NCBI GenBank assembly: GCA_963746735.1
Contig: CAVVCO010000008.1
Span: 1-64,000, forward strand
Length of the DNA stretch: 64,000 nucleotides
From: CAVSWT01 sp963746735
GTDB taxonomy: Bacteria; Bacteroidota; Ignavibacteria; Ignavibacteriales; Ignavibacteriaceae
Reading direction: 5' to 3'
Shown here: in pieces, positions 15,272 to 24,044 of the stretch
Layout: each line of letters begins with the position of its first letter
Numbering within the stretch: position 1 is the first letter of the stretch
Notes under the pieces: model-generated
The model's input: the letters and a program-made list of their open reading frames with translations, nothing else
Told to the model about the DNA's origin: nothing
Database searches by the model: none
Translations under genes and position numbers: made by a program

Positions 15272-15691
15272 AAAATCCTCTTGATAAAAAAATTAATTTA
15301 ATATGGTGATATAAATATTTTATTATTGGATTTGATTAAAGATTGGACTTCAAAATATGAAATCATTATTTCCCCTTGAATGATTTTTTGTTTTTGCAGC
15401 TTCATTAAAAAAGAAAATTTTAATAAAATCCTTTATTCTACTAATAAAACTTAGCGAATAATTAACTAAAAAACTGAAAAAAAATAAGAGATTTTTAAAT
15501 TTAATTTCGACCTTTCTAAATGTGTTGATAAACAAGCTTAAAAATGAATTTTGAACATTAAATTGCGCGAATTAAAACACAATGAAACCCCATAATTTTT
15601 TTAATCCTTTAAAAATGGTTTTAACATTGACTTAATTATTTAATAGATTTGTAAAAATAATTTGTTGAAAATTCAAAAAATTGAGGCAAAA
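15272..15691. other. Divergent promoter region between gdh and M24 peptidase
   Basis: A 420-base AT-rich gap between divergent genes. No credible gene: the small minus-strand ORF here is low-complexity (Phe/Ile/Lys-rich) and has no recognisable start signal. At 15627-15651 a TTG followed by TAGATTTG resembles the Bacteroidetes -33/-7 promoter pattern (TAnnTTTG) with shorter than usual spacing, 41 bases before the M24 start. This is suggestive only. Confidence 0.4.
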
Positions 15692-16882
15692 ATGGATAAC
15701 GAAATTCTAAAAGAAAAAATTAACCAGGCAGTTGGAATTCTAAAAGAAAAAGATATTGATATGTGGATCACGTTTGTTAGAGAAAGCTCAAATATGAGAG
15801 ACCCGGTTCTGGATATGATTTCCGGAATTAACTTTACCTGGCTGACGGCACTGATAATTAATAAAGATGGCGATACAACCTGCATTCTCGGTTCATTAGA
15901 AGAAAGCAACATTAGAGAAAAGAATCTTTACAAAAATATTATTGGCTATAACGAATCGATTAGAGAATTACTTGTTAATTATATAAAATCAAAAAATCCA
16001 AAACAGATAGCACTAAATTATTCACTTAGTTCGGAACTTGCAGATGGTTTAACCTATGGAATGTATCTTATTTTAAATGATTATTTAAAAGACACCGACT
16101 TCCTAAATAGATTAGTTTCTTCAGAAGAAATTATATCAGCACTGAAAGGAAGAAAAACTGCAACCGAATTAAAAATAATGCAGGAAGCTGTAGACGAAAC
16201 TTTAAAGATATTTGATCAGACAACAAAATTTATTAAACCAGGGAAAAGTGAGCTTGATATTTCAGTGTTCATAAAAAATATTGTTAAGGAAAAAGGTTTT
16301 GGTTTAGCCTGGGATGATGATCACTGTCCTGCTGTTTTTACTGGCCCTGAAGCAGGCGATCCTCATTCGGGACCGACAAACAGGAAAGTTGAAAAAGGAC
16401 ATATGGTTAATATTGATTTTGGAATTCAGTATAAAGGCTATTGTTCTGATTTACAGCGCACCTGGTATGTTTTAAAAGATGGTGAGGCTGAAGCTCCCGC
16501 AGAAGTTACTAAAGGATTTAATATTATCCGCGATGCAATTCAAAAAGTTGCAGATGCTCTTAAACCAGGAGTTACGGGTTTAAAAATGGATACTATTGCA
16601 AGAAGTTACATTGTTGAACAAGGTTATATAGAATATCCTCACGGACTCGGACATCAAGTTGGAAGAGCAGTACATGACGGAGGTGCAGGTTTATTTCCTA
16701 AATGGGAAAAATACGGCAATACCCCACTAATGGAAATTGAAGAATCTCAAGTTTTCACAATTGAACCAAGATTGCCAGTAAAAGGCTATGGTACTTCAAC
16801 ACTTGAAGAAGAAGTTTATGTTACAAAAGATGGGTGCAGATTTATTTCGAAACCACAAAAGGAAATTTGGCTGATTAAGTAA
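15692..16882 (+). CDS. M24 family metallopeptidase (Xaa-Pro aminopeptidase-like)
   Basis: A 396-residue creatinase/prolidase-fold protein, predicted to cleave Xaa-Pro or similar bonds with two metal ions. Ligands are visible in the C-terminal pita-bread domain: IDFG and CSDLQRTW (two aspartates), GLGHQVG (histidine), FTIEPRLPV and STLEEEVYVT (two glutamates). The N-terminal creatinase-like domain has NYSLSSELADGLTYGMY. I chose the ATG at 15692 rather than the TTG at 15662, because a GAGG sequence lies just upstream and the extra ten residues look unstructured. No signal peptide, so cytoplasmic. It stands alone between a divergent gdh and the hemerythrin pair. Confidence 0.9.
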   Translation: MDNEILKEKINQAVGILKEKDIDMWITFVRESSNMRDPVLDMISGINFTWLTALIINKDGDTTCILGSLEESNIREKNLYKNIIGYNESIRELLVNYIKSKNPKQIALNYSLSSELADGLTYGMYLILNDYLKDTDFLNRLVSSEEIISALKGRKTATELKIMQEAVDETLKIFDQTTKFIKPGKSELDISVFIKNIVKEKGFGLAWDDDHCPAVFTGPEAGDPHSGPTNRKVEKGHMVNIDFGIQYKGYCSDLQRTWYVLKDGEAEAPAEVTKGFNIIRDAIQKVADALKPGVTGLKMDTIARSYIVEQGYIEYPHGLGHQVGRAVHDGGAGLFPKWEKYGNTPLMEIEESQVFTIEPRLPVKGYGTSTLEEEVYVTKDGCRFISKPQKEIWLIK

Positions 16883-17137
16883 TGAAAATATAACTTTATA
16901 TCTATTCAAAATTAATGACGAACTTGATTTTTCGACAAAAAATCTTTTGTTCAACAACTCAAAAATTTTTAATATTTTCATTTGTTCAAATAATATTTAT
17001 GATAGTTAAAATTTTACTATCCTTCCAAAATTTTAAATTGCTGCCTAGTAATTATCCAATATAAAAATTTTTATTTTTTTTTCGATAATATTTATGATTC
17101 TTAAATTATTATTCAAAAACTTCACAAGGATTTTTAA

Positions 17138-17532
17138 ATGGCAGAGTTAGTAACATGGTCGGATAAATATAGTGTTAATAATTTTTTAATGGATTCCCAA
17201 CACAAAAAATTGGTCGCACTTATTAATGAACTTTATACAGCTATGAAAGAAGGAAAGGGAAAAAAATTTTAAATAGAATATTTGATGAATTAATAAAATA
17301 TACAAATTTTCATTTTGTCAATGAAGAGCAGTTAATGCAAAAAGCGAATTATTCTGACTTTGCGAATCATCAAAAAGCTCATAAAGAATTAGTAAAACAA
17401 GTAATCGAGCTACAGGCAAAATTTAAAGCCGGCAACGGCTTTGTTACTATGGATGTTCTTAACTTTTTAAAAAACTGGCTGATAATCCATATTGAAGAAC
17501 GGATAAAAAGTACAGCAAAGTTATTTGATTAG
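17138..17532 (+). pseudogene. Frameshifted bacteriohemerythrin, tandem copy 1
   Basis: Starts like the intact neighbour (MAELVTWSDKYSVNN) and stops after 44 codons at 17270. Reading continues in another frame (from the 17280s to 17532) with the rest of the hemerythrin fold. The break is at an A7 run (17260-17266); one more A restores the frame. A second single-base loss near the 3' end (compare GAAGAACGG with GAGGGAACAG in the intact copy) replaces the final HxxxxD iron ligand with HIEERIKS. Two independent lesions favour a true pseudogene over one read error. The upstream TTCGATAATAT element and downstream hairpin match those of copy 2, so the whole transcription unit was duplicated. Confidence 0.8.
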
Positions 17533-17545
17533 ATATATTTATTCT

Positions 17546-17578
17546 GGCGTTATTTATCAAACGAGTAACGCCTTTATT
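17546..17578 (+). terminator. Terminator of hemerythrin copy 1
   Basis: Stem GGCGTTA (17546-17552) pairs with TAACGCC (17566-17572) and is followed by TTTATTATT. A near-identical hairpin follows the intact hemerythrin copy, showing that the terminator was duplicated with the gene. Confidence 0.75.
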
Positions 17579-17722
17579 ATTAAAAAAAATAATATTCAAA
17601 CTTTACAAGTATTTTAATTTTCAAAACTTACATTTATACTTTTTTGTTCGATAATATCTTATGTATTTAATTATACTAATCTTTAAAAAGCAATTTTTAT
17701 TAAAGTGATAGGAATTTTTTAA

Positions 17723-18115
17723 ATGGCAGAATTGATTTCCTGGTCTCAAAAATATAGCGTAAACAATGCATTAATGGATTCTCAACATAAAAAATTAATA
17801 GGCTTAATAAATGAATTACACTCTGCCATGAGCCTAGGGCAAGGAAAAAATATACTAAAAAAAATATTGGATGAATTGATAAAGTATACCCAAATTCATT
17901 TTGCAAGCGAAGAAAAATTAATGATGCAAGCTAACTATGAAGAATTAGCAGAGCACCGCCATATTCATAAAATTCTTACCCAGCAAGTAATTCGCTTACA
18001 AATTAAATTCAAAGAAGGTAAAACTCTTTTAACTATAGAAGTGATGGAATTTTTAAGGAACTGGTTAATTAATCACATTGAGGGAACAGATAAAAAGTAT
18101 AGCAAAGTTATATAA
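17723..18115 (+). CDS. Bacteriohemerythrin
   Basis: A 130-residue four-helix-bundle di-iron protein that binds O2. All expected ligands are present: H22 (SQHKKL), H59 and E63 (IHFASEE), H78 and H82 (HRHIH), and H118/D123 (NHIEGTD). It is likely cytoplasmic and involved in oxygen sensing, storage or delivery under low oxygen. It is the intact member of a tandem pair. Both copies share a TTCGATAATATnTTATG sequence upstream (17081-17096 and 17647-17663), which may be the promoter or operator, although its conservation could simply reflect the duplication. Confidence 0.93.
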   Translation: MAELISWSQKYSVNNALMDSQHKKLIGLINELHSAMSLGQGKNILKKILDELIKYTQIHFASEEKLMMQANYEELAEHRHIHKILTQQVIRLQIKFKEGKTLLTIEVMEFLRNWLINHIEGTDKKYSKVI

Positions 18116-18132
18116 TATTATAAATTTATTAA

Positions 18133-18165
18133 GGCGTTATTCCTCAAATGAGTAACGCCTTTTAT
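18133..18165 (+). terminator. Terminator of hemerythrin copy 2
   Basis: Stem GGCGTTA (18133-18139) with TAACGCC (18153-18159), followed by TTTTATCATTTTAT. It lies between the plus-strand hemerythrin and the convergent aat gene. Confidence 0.75.
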
Positions 18166-18183
18166 CATTTTATAAACCATTTA

Positions 18184-18786
18184 TTAAAAACTGCAATCTC
18201 TTTTGTATGCTTTAAAAAGCAATTGCTGGTATTCTTCAAAAGGAATTTCTGCTGCGCCGAACATTTTTAGATGTTCTGTCATATACTGTACGTCAAGAAT
18301 TACAAAGTTATTTTCATTCAGTCTTTCAATAAGTTTTGCAAGCGCAGCTTTTGAAGCCTGTTCTGTTTTTGAGAACATTGACTCGCCAAAAAAGGCTCCT
18401 CTAAAAGCAACTCCATACAAGCCGCCGACAAGCTTTCCTTTTTGCCATGTTTCAACGGTATGAATATGCCCTAATTTATGAAGCTTTAAATAGGCGTCAA
18501 TAAGTTTATCTGAAATCCAGGTTGTTTCTCTATCAGCACAATTTTTTACAACTGAAAGAAAATCATTGTCATACTTAAATTCAAAATTGGAGTTCTCTAA
18601 AAACTTTTTTAACGAACGCGGGATATTAAAATTATCAAGCGGAATGATCGTTCTGATTTCAGGCATGTACCAGTTTATCTCACCGGTTTTCTCATCGGCC
18701 ATGGGAAAAGCACCACTGGCATAAAGCCGTAGCATGTTTTCCGGCTTTAATAAATCGGAACTGCTTATTTCATTTTTATTTCTCAT
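18184..18786 (-). CDS. aat: Leucyl/phenylalanyl-tRNA--protein transferase
   Basis: A 200-residue Aat family enzyme that adds Leu or Phe to N-terminal Lys/Arg of proteins, marking them for ClpS/ClpAP. Family motifs run through the protein: YASGAFPMAD near the N-terminus, WYMPEIRTIIPLDNF, the ETTWISDKLIDAYLKLH segment, GHIHTVETWQKGKLVGGLYG, GAFFGESMFS, and the C-terminal LDVQYMTEHLKMFGA. Length is near the usual for the family. Single gene; its start faces the carbamate kinase promoter. Confidence 0.95.
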   Translation of the reverse strand: MRNKNEISSSDLLKPENMLRLYASGAFPMADEKTGEINWYMPEIRTIIPLDNFNIPRSLKKFLENSNFEFKYDNDFLSVVKNCADRETTWISDKLIDAYLKLHKLGHIHTVETWQKGKLVGGLYGVAFRGAFFGESMFSKTEQASKAALAKLIERLNENNFVILDVQYMTEHLKMFGAAEIPFEEYQQLLFKAYKRDCSF

Positions 18787-18840
18787 GATGTAACTAAAAT
18801 TGTGAAAATAATTTTAAAATAGAAAGATGTAAGCATTTCT

Positions 18841-18872
18841 CATAAACCCAATTTCTTTAAGAATTGGGGTTA
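18841..18872. repeat. Dispersed palindrome, copy 2 (degenerate)
   Basis: Begins CATAAACCCAATTTCTTTAAG and continues with AATTGGGGTT, so the right arm is mutated relative to copy 1 at 4053-4088 and the stem is weaker. Intergenic like the others. Confidence 0.65.
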
Positions 18873-19071
18873 ACTCGGGTGTCACAGTCACACCGTGAAA
18901 CAACTATTTTCAATTTAAATTTAAACAAGTTTTCTATCATGGTACGACCACTACAGACCAAGGAGCTATAATTTTACTTTCGTAAACTCTCTCCAATATT
19001 TCTTTTTAATCTCTTACTTATTAGATTAACTACAGTCAAATTTAAATATTTATGCAAGGGGAAGAAATTTT

Positions 19072-19131
19072 ATGAAAAATGTTAATCAAATAGTTAAATA
19101 TGAAGCCTGCCGGACAACTCAAATCATATAA
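19072..19131 (+). CDS. Possible 19-residue leader ORF upstream of carbamate kinase
   Basis: A short ORF encoding MKNVNQIVKYEACRTTQII with a strong AAGGGGAAG Shine-Dalgarno-like sequence eight or so bases before its ATG, ending 35 bases before the carbamate kinase start. It has only one Arg and no run of a regulatory amino acid, so an attenuation role is not obvious. It could be chance. Confidence 0.25.
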   Translation: MKNVNQIVKYEACRTTQII

Positions 19132-19166
19132 TAATTGCAAATGTATTTATAAATTTTGAGGCACGT

Positions 19167-20108
19167 ATGAATAAATTAGCTGTAATCGCTTTTGGTGGGA
19201 ATGCTATCTTAAGAGGAAATGAAGTTGGTACAATCGATCAACAGGAAAAAAACACTTACGACACTTGCGAAAAATTAATTAAACTTTTAGAAGATGGATA
19301 CAATATTGTAATTACTCACGGCAACGGTCCGCAGGTTGGAAATATTTTATTACGAAATGAAGCCGGGTTTAATCAATATAAAATCCCTAAAATGCCGATT
19401 GATATTTGTGTGGCAGATTCTCAAGGCGGAATTGGCTATATGATTGAACGGCAGATGAGAAATGTTTTAAATGATTATCATGTGGACAGAAATGTAGTAA
19501 CTTTGGTAACTCAAGTTCTTGTTGATATAAAAGATCCGGCGTTTGAAAATCCTACAAAACCAATCGGAGGTTATTATATTAAAGAAGAAGCCGACTTGTT
19601 AACAAAAGCAAACAACTGGGTATTCAAAGAAGATCAGCAGAAACGCGGCTGGAGGCGTGTAGTGGCTTCTCCCCAGCCTATGGATATTATGAATAAAAAA
19701 ATGATAAGCGAACTTGTGGAACGCGGACATATAGTTGTTGCTGTAGGCGGCGGCGGTATTCCAATTTACAAACATGATAATAATCACCTTGAAGCAATTG
19801 AAGCTGTAATTGATAAAGACCTTGCGTCCTCTTTACTAGCAACAATGATTAATGCAAATACATTTTATATTTTTACAGATGTCCCTAAAGTTTATTTGAA
19901 CTTTAATAAAAAAGATCAGGTAGCTTTGGATGAATTAAAAGTCGAAGATGCAAGAAAATATTTGAACGATGGCCAATTTGCTATGGGCAGTATGGGCCCC
20001 AAAATTCTTGCCGCTGTAAATTTTATTGAAAGCGGTGGTAAAGAAGCAATCATAACTGAAGCTTCGCAAGTTGGAATTGAAGGAAGCGGAACGAAAATTA
20101 TAAATTAA
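19167..20108 (+). CDS. arcC: Carbamate kinase
   Basis: A 313-residue amino-acid-kinase-fold enzyme that makes ATP from carbamoyl phosphate and ADP. Visible motifs: AFGGNAILRG at the N-terminus, ITHGNGPQVGN, DICVADSQGGIGYMIE, RGWRRVVASPQP, VAVGGGGIPI, VIDKDLASSLLA and GSMGPKILAAV. Length matches ArcC. It is 26 bases upstream of ornithine carbamoyltransferase in an evident operon. Together they convert citrulline to ornithine, CO2, ammonia and ATP. No arginine deiminase gene is present in this window, so the citrulline source is unclear. Confidence 0.95.
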   Translation: MNKLAVIAFGGNAILRGNEVGTIDQQEKNTYDTCEKLIKLLEDGYNIVITHGNGPQVGNILLRNEAGFNQYKIPKMPIDICVADSQGGIGYMIERQMRNVLNDYHVDRNVVTLVTQVLVDIKDPAFENPTKPIGGYYIKEEADLLTKANNWVFKEDQQKRGWRRVVASPQPMDIMNKKMISELVERGHIVVAVGGGGIPIYKHDNNHLEAIEAVIDKDLASSLLATMINANTFYIFTDVPKVYLNFNKKDQVALDELKVEDARKYLNDGQFAMGSMGPKILAAVNFIESGGKEAIITEASQVGIEGSGTKIIN

Positions 20109-20134
20109 ATTTTTCAAAAACCAGAGAGATTAAA

Positions 20135-21070
20135 ATGGCAGTAAATATGAAAGGCAAAAGTTTAATTTCAATTAATGATTTATCATTAGAAGAAATTTAC
20201 CAGATTTTTGATTTAAGCAAAACTTTAAAAGAAAAATTGTTAATCGGTGAACCGCATAAAATTCTTGAAGGAAGAACTTTGGGAATGATTTTCTCAAAAC
20301 CTTCTACAAGAACAAGAATTTCTTTTGAAACAGGAATTTACCAATTAGGCGGACTCGGAATGTACTTCGGTAAAAACGATTTACAGCTTGGCAAAAGTGA
20401 AAACATATCCGACACAGCCAAAGTCCTTTCAAGATATTTAAGTGCTATTATGATCAGAACGTTTGATCATCAGGATGTTATTGATCTTGCAAGATTCGGT
20501 TCAATTCCTATAATAAACGGCTTAACAGATTTATTGCATCCTTGCCAGGTTTTAACCGACTTATTCACTATACTTGAAAAGAAAAGAACATTAAAAGGAT
20601 TAAAGCTTGCTTATCTAGGCGATGGAAATAATATGGCTCACAGTTTACTTCATGGTTGTTCAAAGGTAGGTATGAACATAGCGCTGGCCACTCCTTCAAA
20701 CTATAAACCTGTCAAAGAAATTGTTGAGAATGCAAAGAAAAATGCCAAGTACATGGGCAGCAAAGTTGAAATCTTGGAAGACCCTGTAGCAGCTGTTAAT
20801 GGTGCAGATATAATTTATACTGATGTTTGGGCTAGTATGGGGCAAGAATCTGAAGCAGAAGATAGAAAGAAAAAATTTGTTAAATACCAGGTAAATTCAA
20901 AATTAGTTAGGAATGCTAAAGACGATTACATATTTATGCACTGCTTACCAGCACACAGAGGCGACGAAGTAACTGATGAAGTTGCAGATTCATTAAATTC
21001 CGTAATCTTTGATGAGGCAGAAAATAGGCTGCACGTTCAGAAAGCTATAATGGCGCTGTTAATAAAGTGA
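20135..21070 (+). CDS. Ornithine carbamoyltransferase
   Basis: A 311-residue carbamoyltransferase. The carbamoyl phosphate site SKPSTRTRISFE, the HPCQVLTDL motif and the ornithine-loop MHCLPAHRGDEV are all canonical for OTCase. ARGF and catabolic ARCB cannot be told apart by sequence alone here; pairing with carbamate kinase argues for the catabolic (ArcB-like) direction. The C-terminus lacks the extra helix of putrescine carbamoyltransferases. A GAGAG sequence precedes the ATG. Confidence 0.93.
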   Translation: MAVNMKGKSLISINDLSLEEIYQIFDLSKTLKEKLLIGEPHKILEGRTLGMIFSKPSTRTRISFETGIYQLGGLGMYFGKNDLQLGKSENISDTAKVLSRYLSAIMIRTFDHQDVIDLARFGSIPIINGLTDLLHPCQVLTDLFTILEKKRTLKGLKLAYLGDGNNMAHSLLHGCSKVGMNIALATPSNYKPVKEIVENAKKNAKYMGSKVEILEDPVAAVNGADIIYTDVWASMGQESEAEDRKKKFVKYQVNSKLVRNAKDDYIFMHCLPAHRGDEVTDEVADSLNSVIFDEAENRLHVQKAIMALLIK

Positions 21071-21307
21071 AAAGTCAAACCACTAATTAATTTAAAAGAG
21101 ACTTTGAAAAATTCATCGGATATCATCCAGTCTAACTCGGCAGAATATCGCAAGATGACTAATCAAGAAAAATTCCAACTTCGACAAGCTCAGTTTGACA
21201 TTCTAAGCTTATCAAAATTAATTTTTCATTGAAATCGATTACCGTGTGAGAAATCTCTAAAAGTTTATTGTTTTGAATTTTGACTTTTTATTTTTGACTT
21301 AACACGT

Positions 21308-21784
21308 TTACTCTTCAGTTTTAACTTCGTATTGAATGATATCGTAACCTTTGATAGTTTCATAAGAGGCAAAGATCACTCCGATTAATACTGCTATCAT
21401 TCCAAGTAAAAATAAAGCTGCAACAATATAGTTTAGCTTATCAGAATTAGACAAATAATTTAAGCCGATTAAAAGAGAAGTCAGTACGAAAATCCCAACG
21501 GCAACTGAATAAGCAAAAACAGCATTACGGACTAATCTTACTCTTACGACTAAAGATTTAATTTGTGTTGACAAGCTTTCAATTCTAACATTCTCTTCAT
21601 ATTTGAATTCTTTATCGTGCTTGCTTAAATATCGCCGCCGTTCTTCATTTAAAAGTCGAATTCTATTTACAACTAATGAGTATTTGTTGTTCATCCCTAA
21701 AAGTAATAGTCCGCAGGCAGATATCATCAAACCAGGAGCTAACATTAATTGAATAACTTGTACTATTGAAGATGTTGTGTTCAT
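21308..21784 (-). CDS. DUF2721 family membrane protein
   Basis: A 158-residue protein with three membrane helices: one at the N-terminus (LMLAPGLMISACGLLLLGM) and two in the C-terminal half. A charged cytoplasmic segment between them carries NRIRLLNEERRRYL, the signature of DUF2721 proteins. Function of the family is unknown. It is separated by ~95 bases from the downstream part of the DUF819 gene on the same strand. Confidence 0.85.
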   Translation of the reverse strand: MNTTSSIVQVIQLMLAPGLMISACGLLLLGMNNKYSLVVNRIRLLNEERRRYLSKHDKEFKYEENVRIESLSTQIKSLVVRVRLVRNAVFAYSVAVGIFVLTSLLIGLNYLSNSDKLNYIVAALFLLGMIAVLIGVIFASYETIKGYDIIQYEVKTEE

Positions 21785-21879
21785 TTTATTAAAAGATAAT
21801 AATTTATAAAGATTAACTTTTCAAAATTAAGGAAATAAAATGTTGTATGAAAAAATCGGATCGGATAAAGATTTTTATT

Positions 21880-23030
21880 CTATCTTAACCAATAACCAAC
21901 AGCAACCCCTATGAAAGTTGCAAAAGCATAGCCCAAAGTTCCGCATAAGATGGCCGGAATTACTAATTCATCCCATCTTTTAGCAACTGCCATGGCAGCG
22001 GCTGTTGTAGGTCCGCCCATATTAGCATTTGAAGCAATTAGAATTTCGGCAAGGTCAAGCTTGAAAATTTTTCCCGCTATCATAATAAAGATTAAATGAG
22101 TCAATAAAATTAAACCGGCAAATAAAAATAAAATCGGCCCAACTTTTATAACAACCATTATATTTGCGCTTGCTCCAATAGCGGCAAAAAATACTTGCAT
22201 TAACATTGTTCCTATTTTATCGGCACCTTTTATTTTTTCAAATTGTTTTGGAAAAATAGTTGCTGCAGCAACAACCAAAGCTGTTATTATTAATATGCTA
22301 ATTCCATTTATTCCCGTTAAATCGGCGAGTCCAAAACCAATTGCACAAATAGCCAAAGCAATTGTCATTGATTTTGATAAATCCATTAAGCCTAATTTGT
22401 TTTTGTCTTCAATTTCATTAATTGCCGTCAAATTATTTTCAGAAACATTTTCATCATGTTTTGTAGTAAAATATTTTTGAAAAAATTTAATGGAAGGGAT
22501 TGCAAAAAGTAATTATAAAATAGACTGTCATTACTAAATTATCAGCAGCAACTCCGGCAGACAACAATTCCCCGGATTTCAAGTTGCAATGCAGCAGCAG
22601 TAGCAACATAATTCATGGAACCGCCGATATAAGTGGAACAAAATATTCCGGCAAGCTTCCATCTTTCGCTGCCTAAGTTTATAATATAGAAAGCTAATAA
22701 TGTACCGAGTACAGTTCCTACTGCACCAAAGGCAAAAGCAATTAATGTAGGACCAGCTTCTTTAATTATTTTTCTTAAATCAGCTTTAAATAAAAGCAGT
22801 GGAATTGCAAGCGGAACTAAATATGACCATACAATATCATAAGCAGGCGCATCTGTAGGAATGATTGATAAGTTTGATAAAATAAAAGTTCCTAAAATTG
22901 AAACAACTACAGCTGAAAGTTTTGAACCCCATTTTGTTTTTTCTGCCCACAATCCAAACCAGGCAACAAAAAATAAAATTGCCCAAAGTGCCCAATGATT
23001 ATCCGGTGATATTAAAACTTTATCAAACAA
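21880..23030 (-). pseudogene. DUF819 (YjcL-like) membrane protein, two frameshifts
   Basis: Two ORFs (23030-22542 and 22431-21880) are the N- and C-terminal parts of one ~380-residue DUF819 protein. The N-part has FFVAWFGLWAEKTKWGSKLS and ends at YIGGSMNYVATAAAL; the C-part has GASANIMVVIKVGPI and ANMGGPTTAAAMAVAKRW, all typical. Between them, other frames encode the missing LLSAGVAADNLVMTVYF and AIPSIKFFQKYFTT segments, so one frame change lies near 22560-22575 (a G4 run) and another near 22500-22510 (a T5 run). Family members are multi-helix putative transporters of unknown substrate. It lies 20 bases downstream of an AEC-family transporter. Confidence 0.8.
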
Positions 23031-23050
23031 ATTACTCTCACTTATTGTTA

Positions 23051-23995
23051 CTAGCTCAACCCCGTTTGTTTAAGAATATACAAACCTAGAGTTATAGTTA
23101 TAATTGAAAAAATAGTAGTAAGTAATAAAATATTTCCTGCCAAACGGCCATTCAATCCCATTGCTTCAGCCATTATAAAACTGGCAATAGCAGTTGGACA
23201 TGCGAACAAAATAAAAATAATTCCTAAATCACCTTTAACAAATCCAAGTTTATAAGCAGCGATAGTAGCAATCAATGGGATGATGACTATTTTTATTAAT
23301 GTTGAAGTAAATGCTACTCCTGAAATATTTTTAAAATCACTGAACTTCATAAAGCCGCCAAGTCCTATTAACGCAAGGGGGAGAGCTAATGCAGCCACGT
23401 AATCAACAGTTTTAGAAATAACATCTGGAATTGGTATTGAGAAGTATGAAAATAAAAGTCCAACCAGAACTGCAATAATTAAAGGATTTTTTAAAATTTC
23501 ATACAAAGTATGAGTATAGTTTAAATTTCTCTCAACACGTACAGGGAGCGTTAAAGCAATTACAGCTAGTACGTTATAAAGGGGAATTGTAAAGCCTAAA
23601 ATCAATGCTGCCTTTGCGAGGTTATCACTTCCAAAAACACTGGAAATTAATGCAAGCCCAACTATAGCAAAATTTCCTCTAAAACTTCCTTGAATAAAAA
23701 CACCTCTTTCATTCCCCTCTTTGATGAAGGGTTTACTCAAGAACCAAACTAACAGAAAAGAAATTATTGTACCTGCGTAAACAAACATGATAATTTTAAT
23801 ATCGAGCACCTCGTTTAAGCTTAACTTCGAAACTTCCGTAAATATTAATGCTGGCAGAGCAACAGTAAAAACAACTTTTGAACTTAAGCTGACAAAAGCA
23901 TCATTTATCAATCCAAGCTTTTTTAAAATATAACCTAAAATAATTATTAGGAAGACAGGTGTAACCAGGCCAAGTATTAAAATTAAATTTTGCAT
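23051..23995 (-). CDS. AEC family (auxin efflux carrier-type) transporter
   Basis: A 314-residue membrane protein with about ten helices in two halves. Family features: PVFLIIILGYILKKLGLI at the N-terminus, ALPALIFTEVSKL, GSFRGNFAIVGLAL in the fourth helix, and LACPTAIASFIMAEAMG-like residues (ACPTAIASFIMAEAMGLNG) in the C-terminal half. Bacterial members export or exchange organic acids such as malate; substrate here is unknown. It is directly upstream of the broken DUF819 gene and they may form a unit. Confidence 0.9.
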   Translation of the reverse strand: MQNLILILGLVTPVFLIIILGYILKKLGLINDAFVSLSSKVVFTVALPALIFTEVSKLSLNEVLDIKIIMFVYAGTIISFLLVWFLSKPFIKEGNERGVFIQGSFRGNFAIVGLALISSVFGSDNLAKAALILGFTIPLYNVLAVIALTLPVRVERNLNYTHTLYEILKNPLIIAVLVGLLFSYFSIPIPDVISKTVDYVAALALPLALIGLGGFMKFSDFKNISGVAFTSTLIKIVIIPLIATIAAYKLGFVKGDLGIIFILFACPTAIASFIMAEAMGLNGRLAGNILLLTTIFSIITITLGLYILKQTGLS

Positions 23996-24044
23996 TAAGT
24001 GAAAATAAGAAATTTTGATTGTAGATGAGGATAATAGAAATTAT

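Larger units (their letters stand above)
18787..19166. other. Divergent gap between aat and carbamate kinase
   Basis: A 380-base gap. It holds a degenerate copy of the dispersed palindrome (18841-18872), a short GGTGT/ACACC inverted repeat near 18878-18894, and a 19-codon ORF (19072-19131) with a strong AAGGGG sequence before its ATG. A perfect TATAAT at 19127-19132 has no good -35 partner. Confidence 0.5.

Noticed and set aside
15350..15535. 61-codon minus-strand ORF upstream of gdh
   Set aside because: Phe/Lys/Ile-rich translation of AT-rich promoter DNA, with no recognisable motif or conserved-looking start.
17258..17272. Programmed frameshift in hemerythrin copy 1
   Set aside because: A single A-run could slip, but a second indel removes the last iron ligand downstream, so restored reading would not give a complete site.
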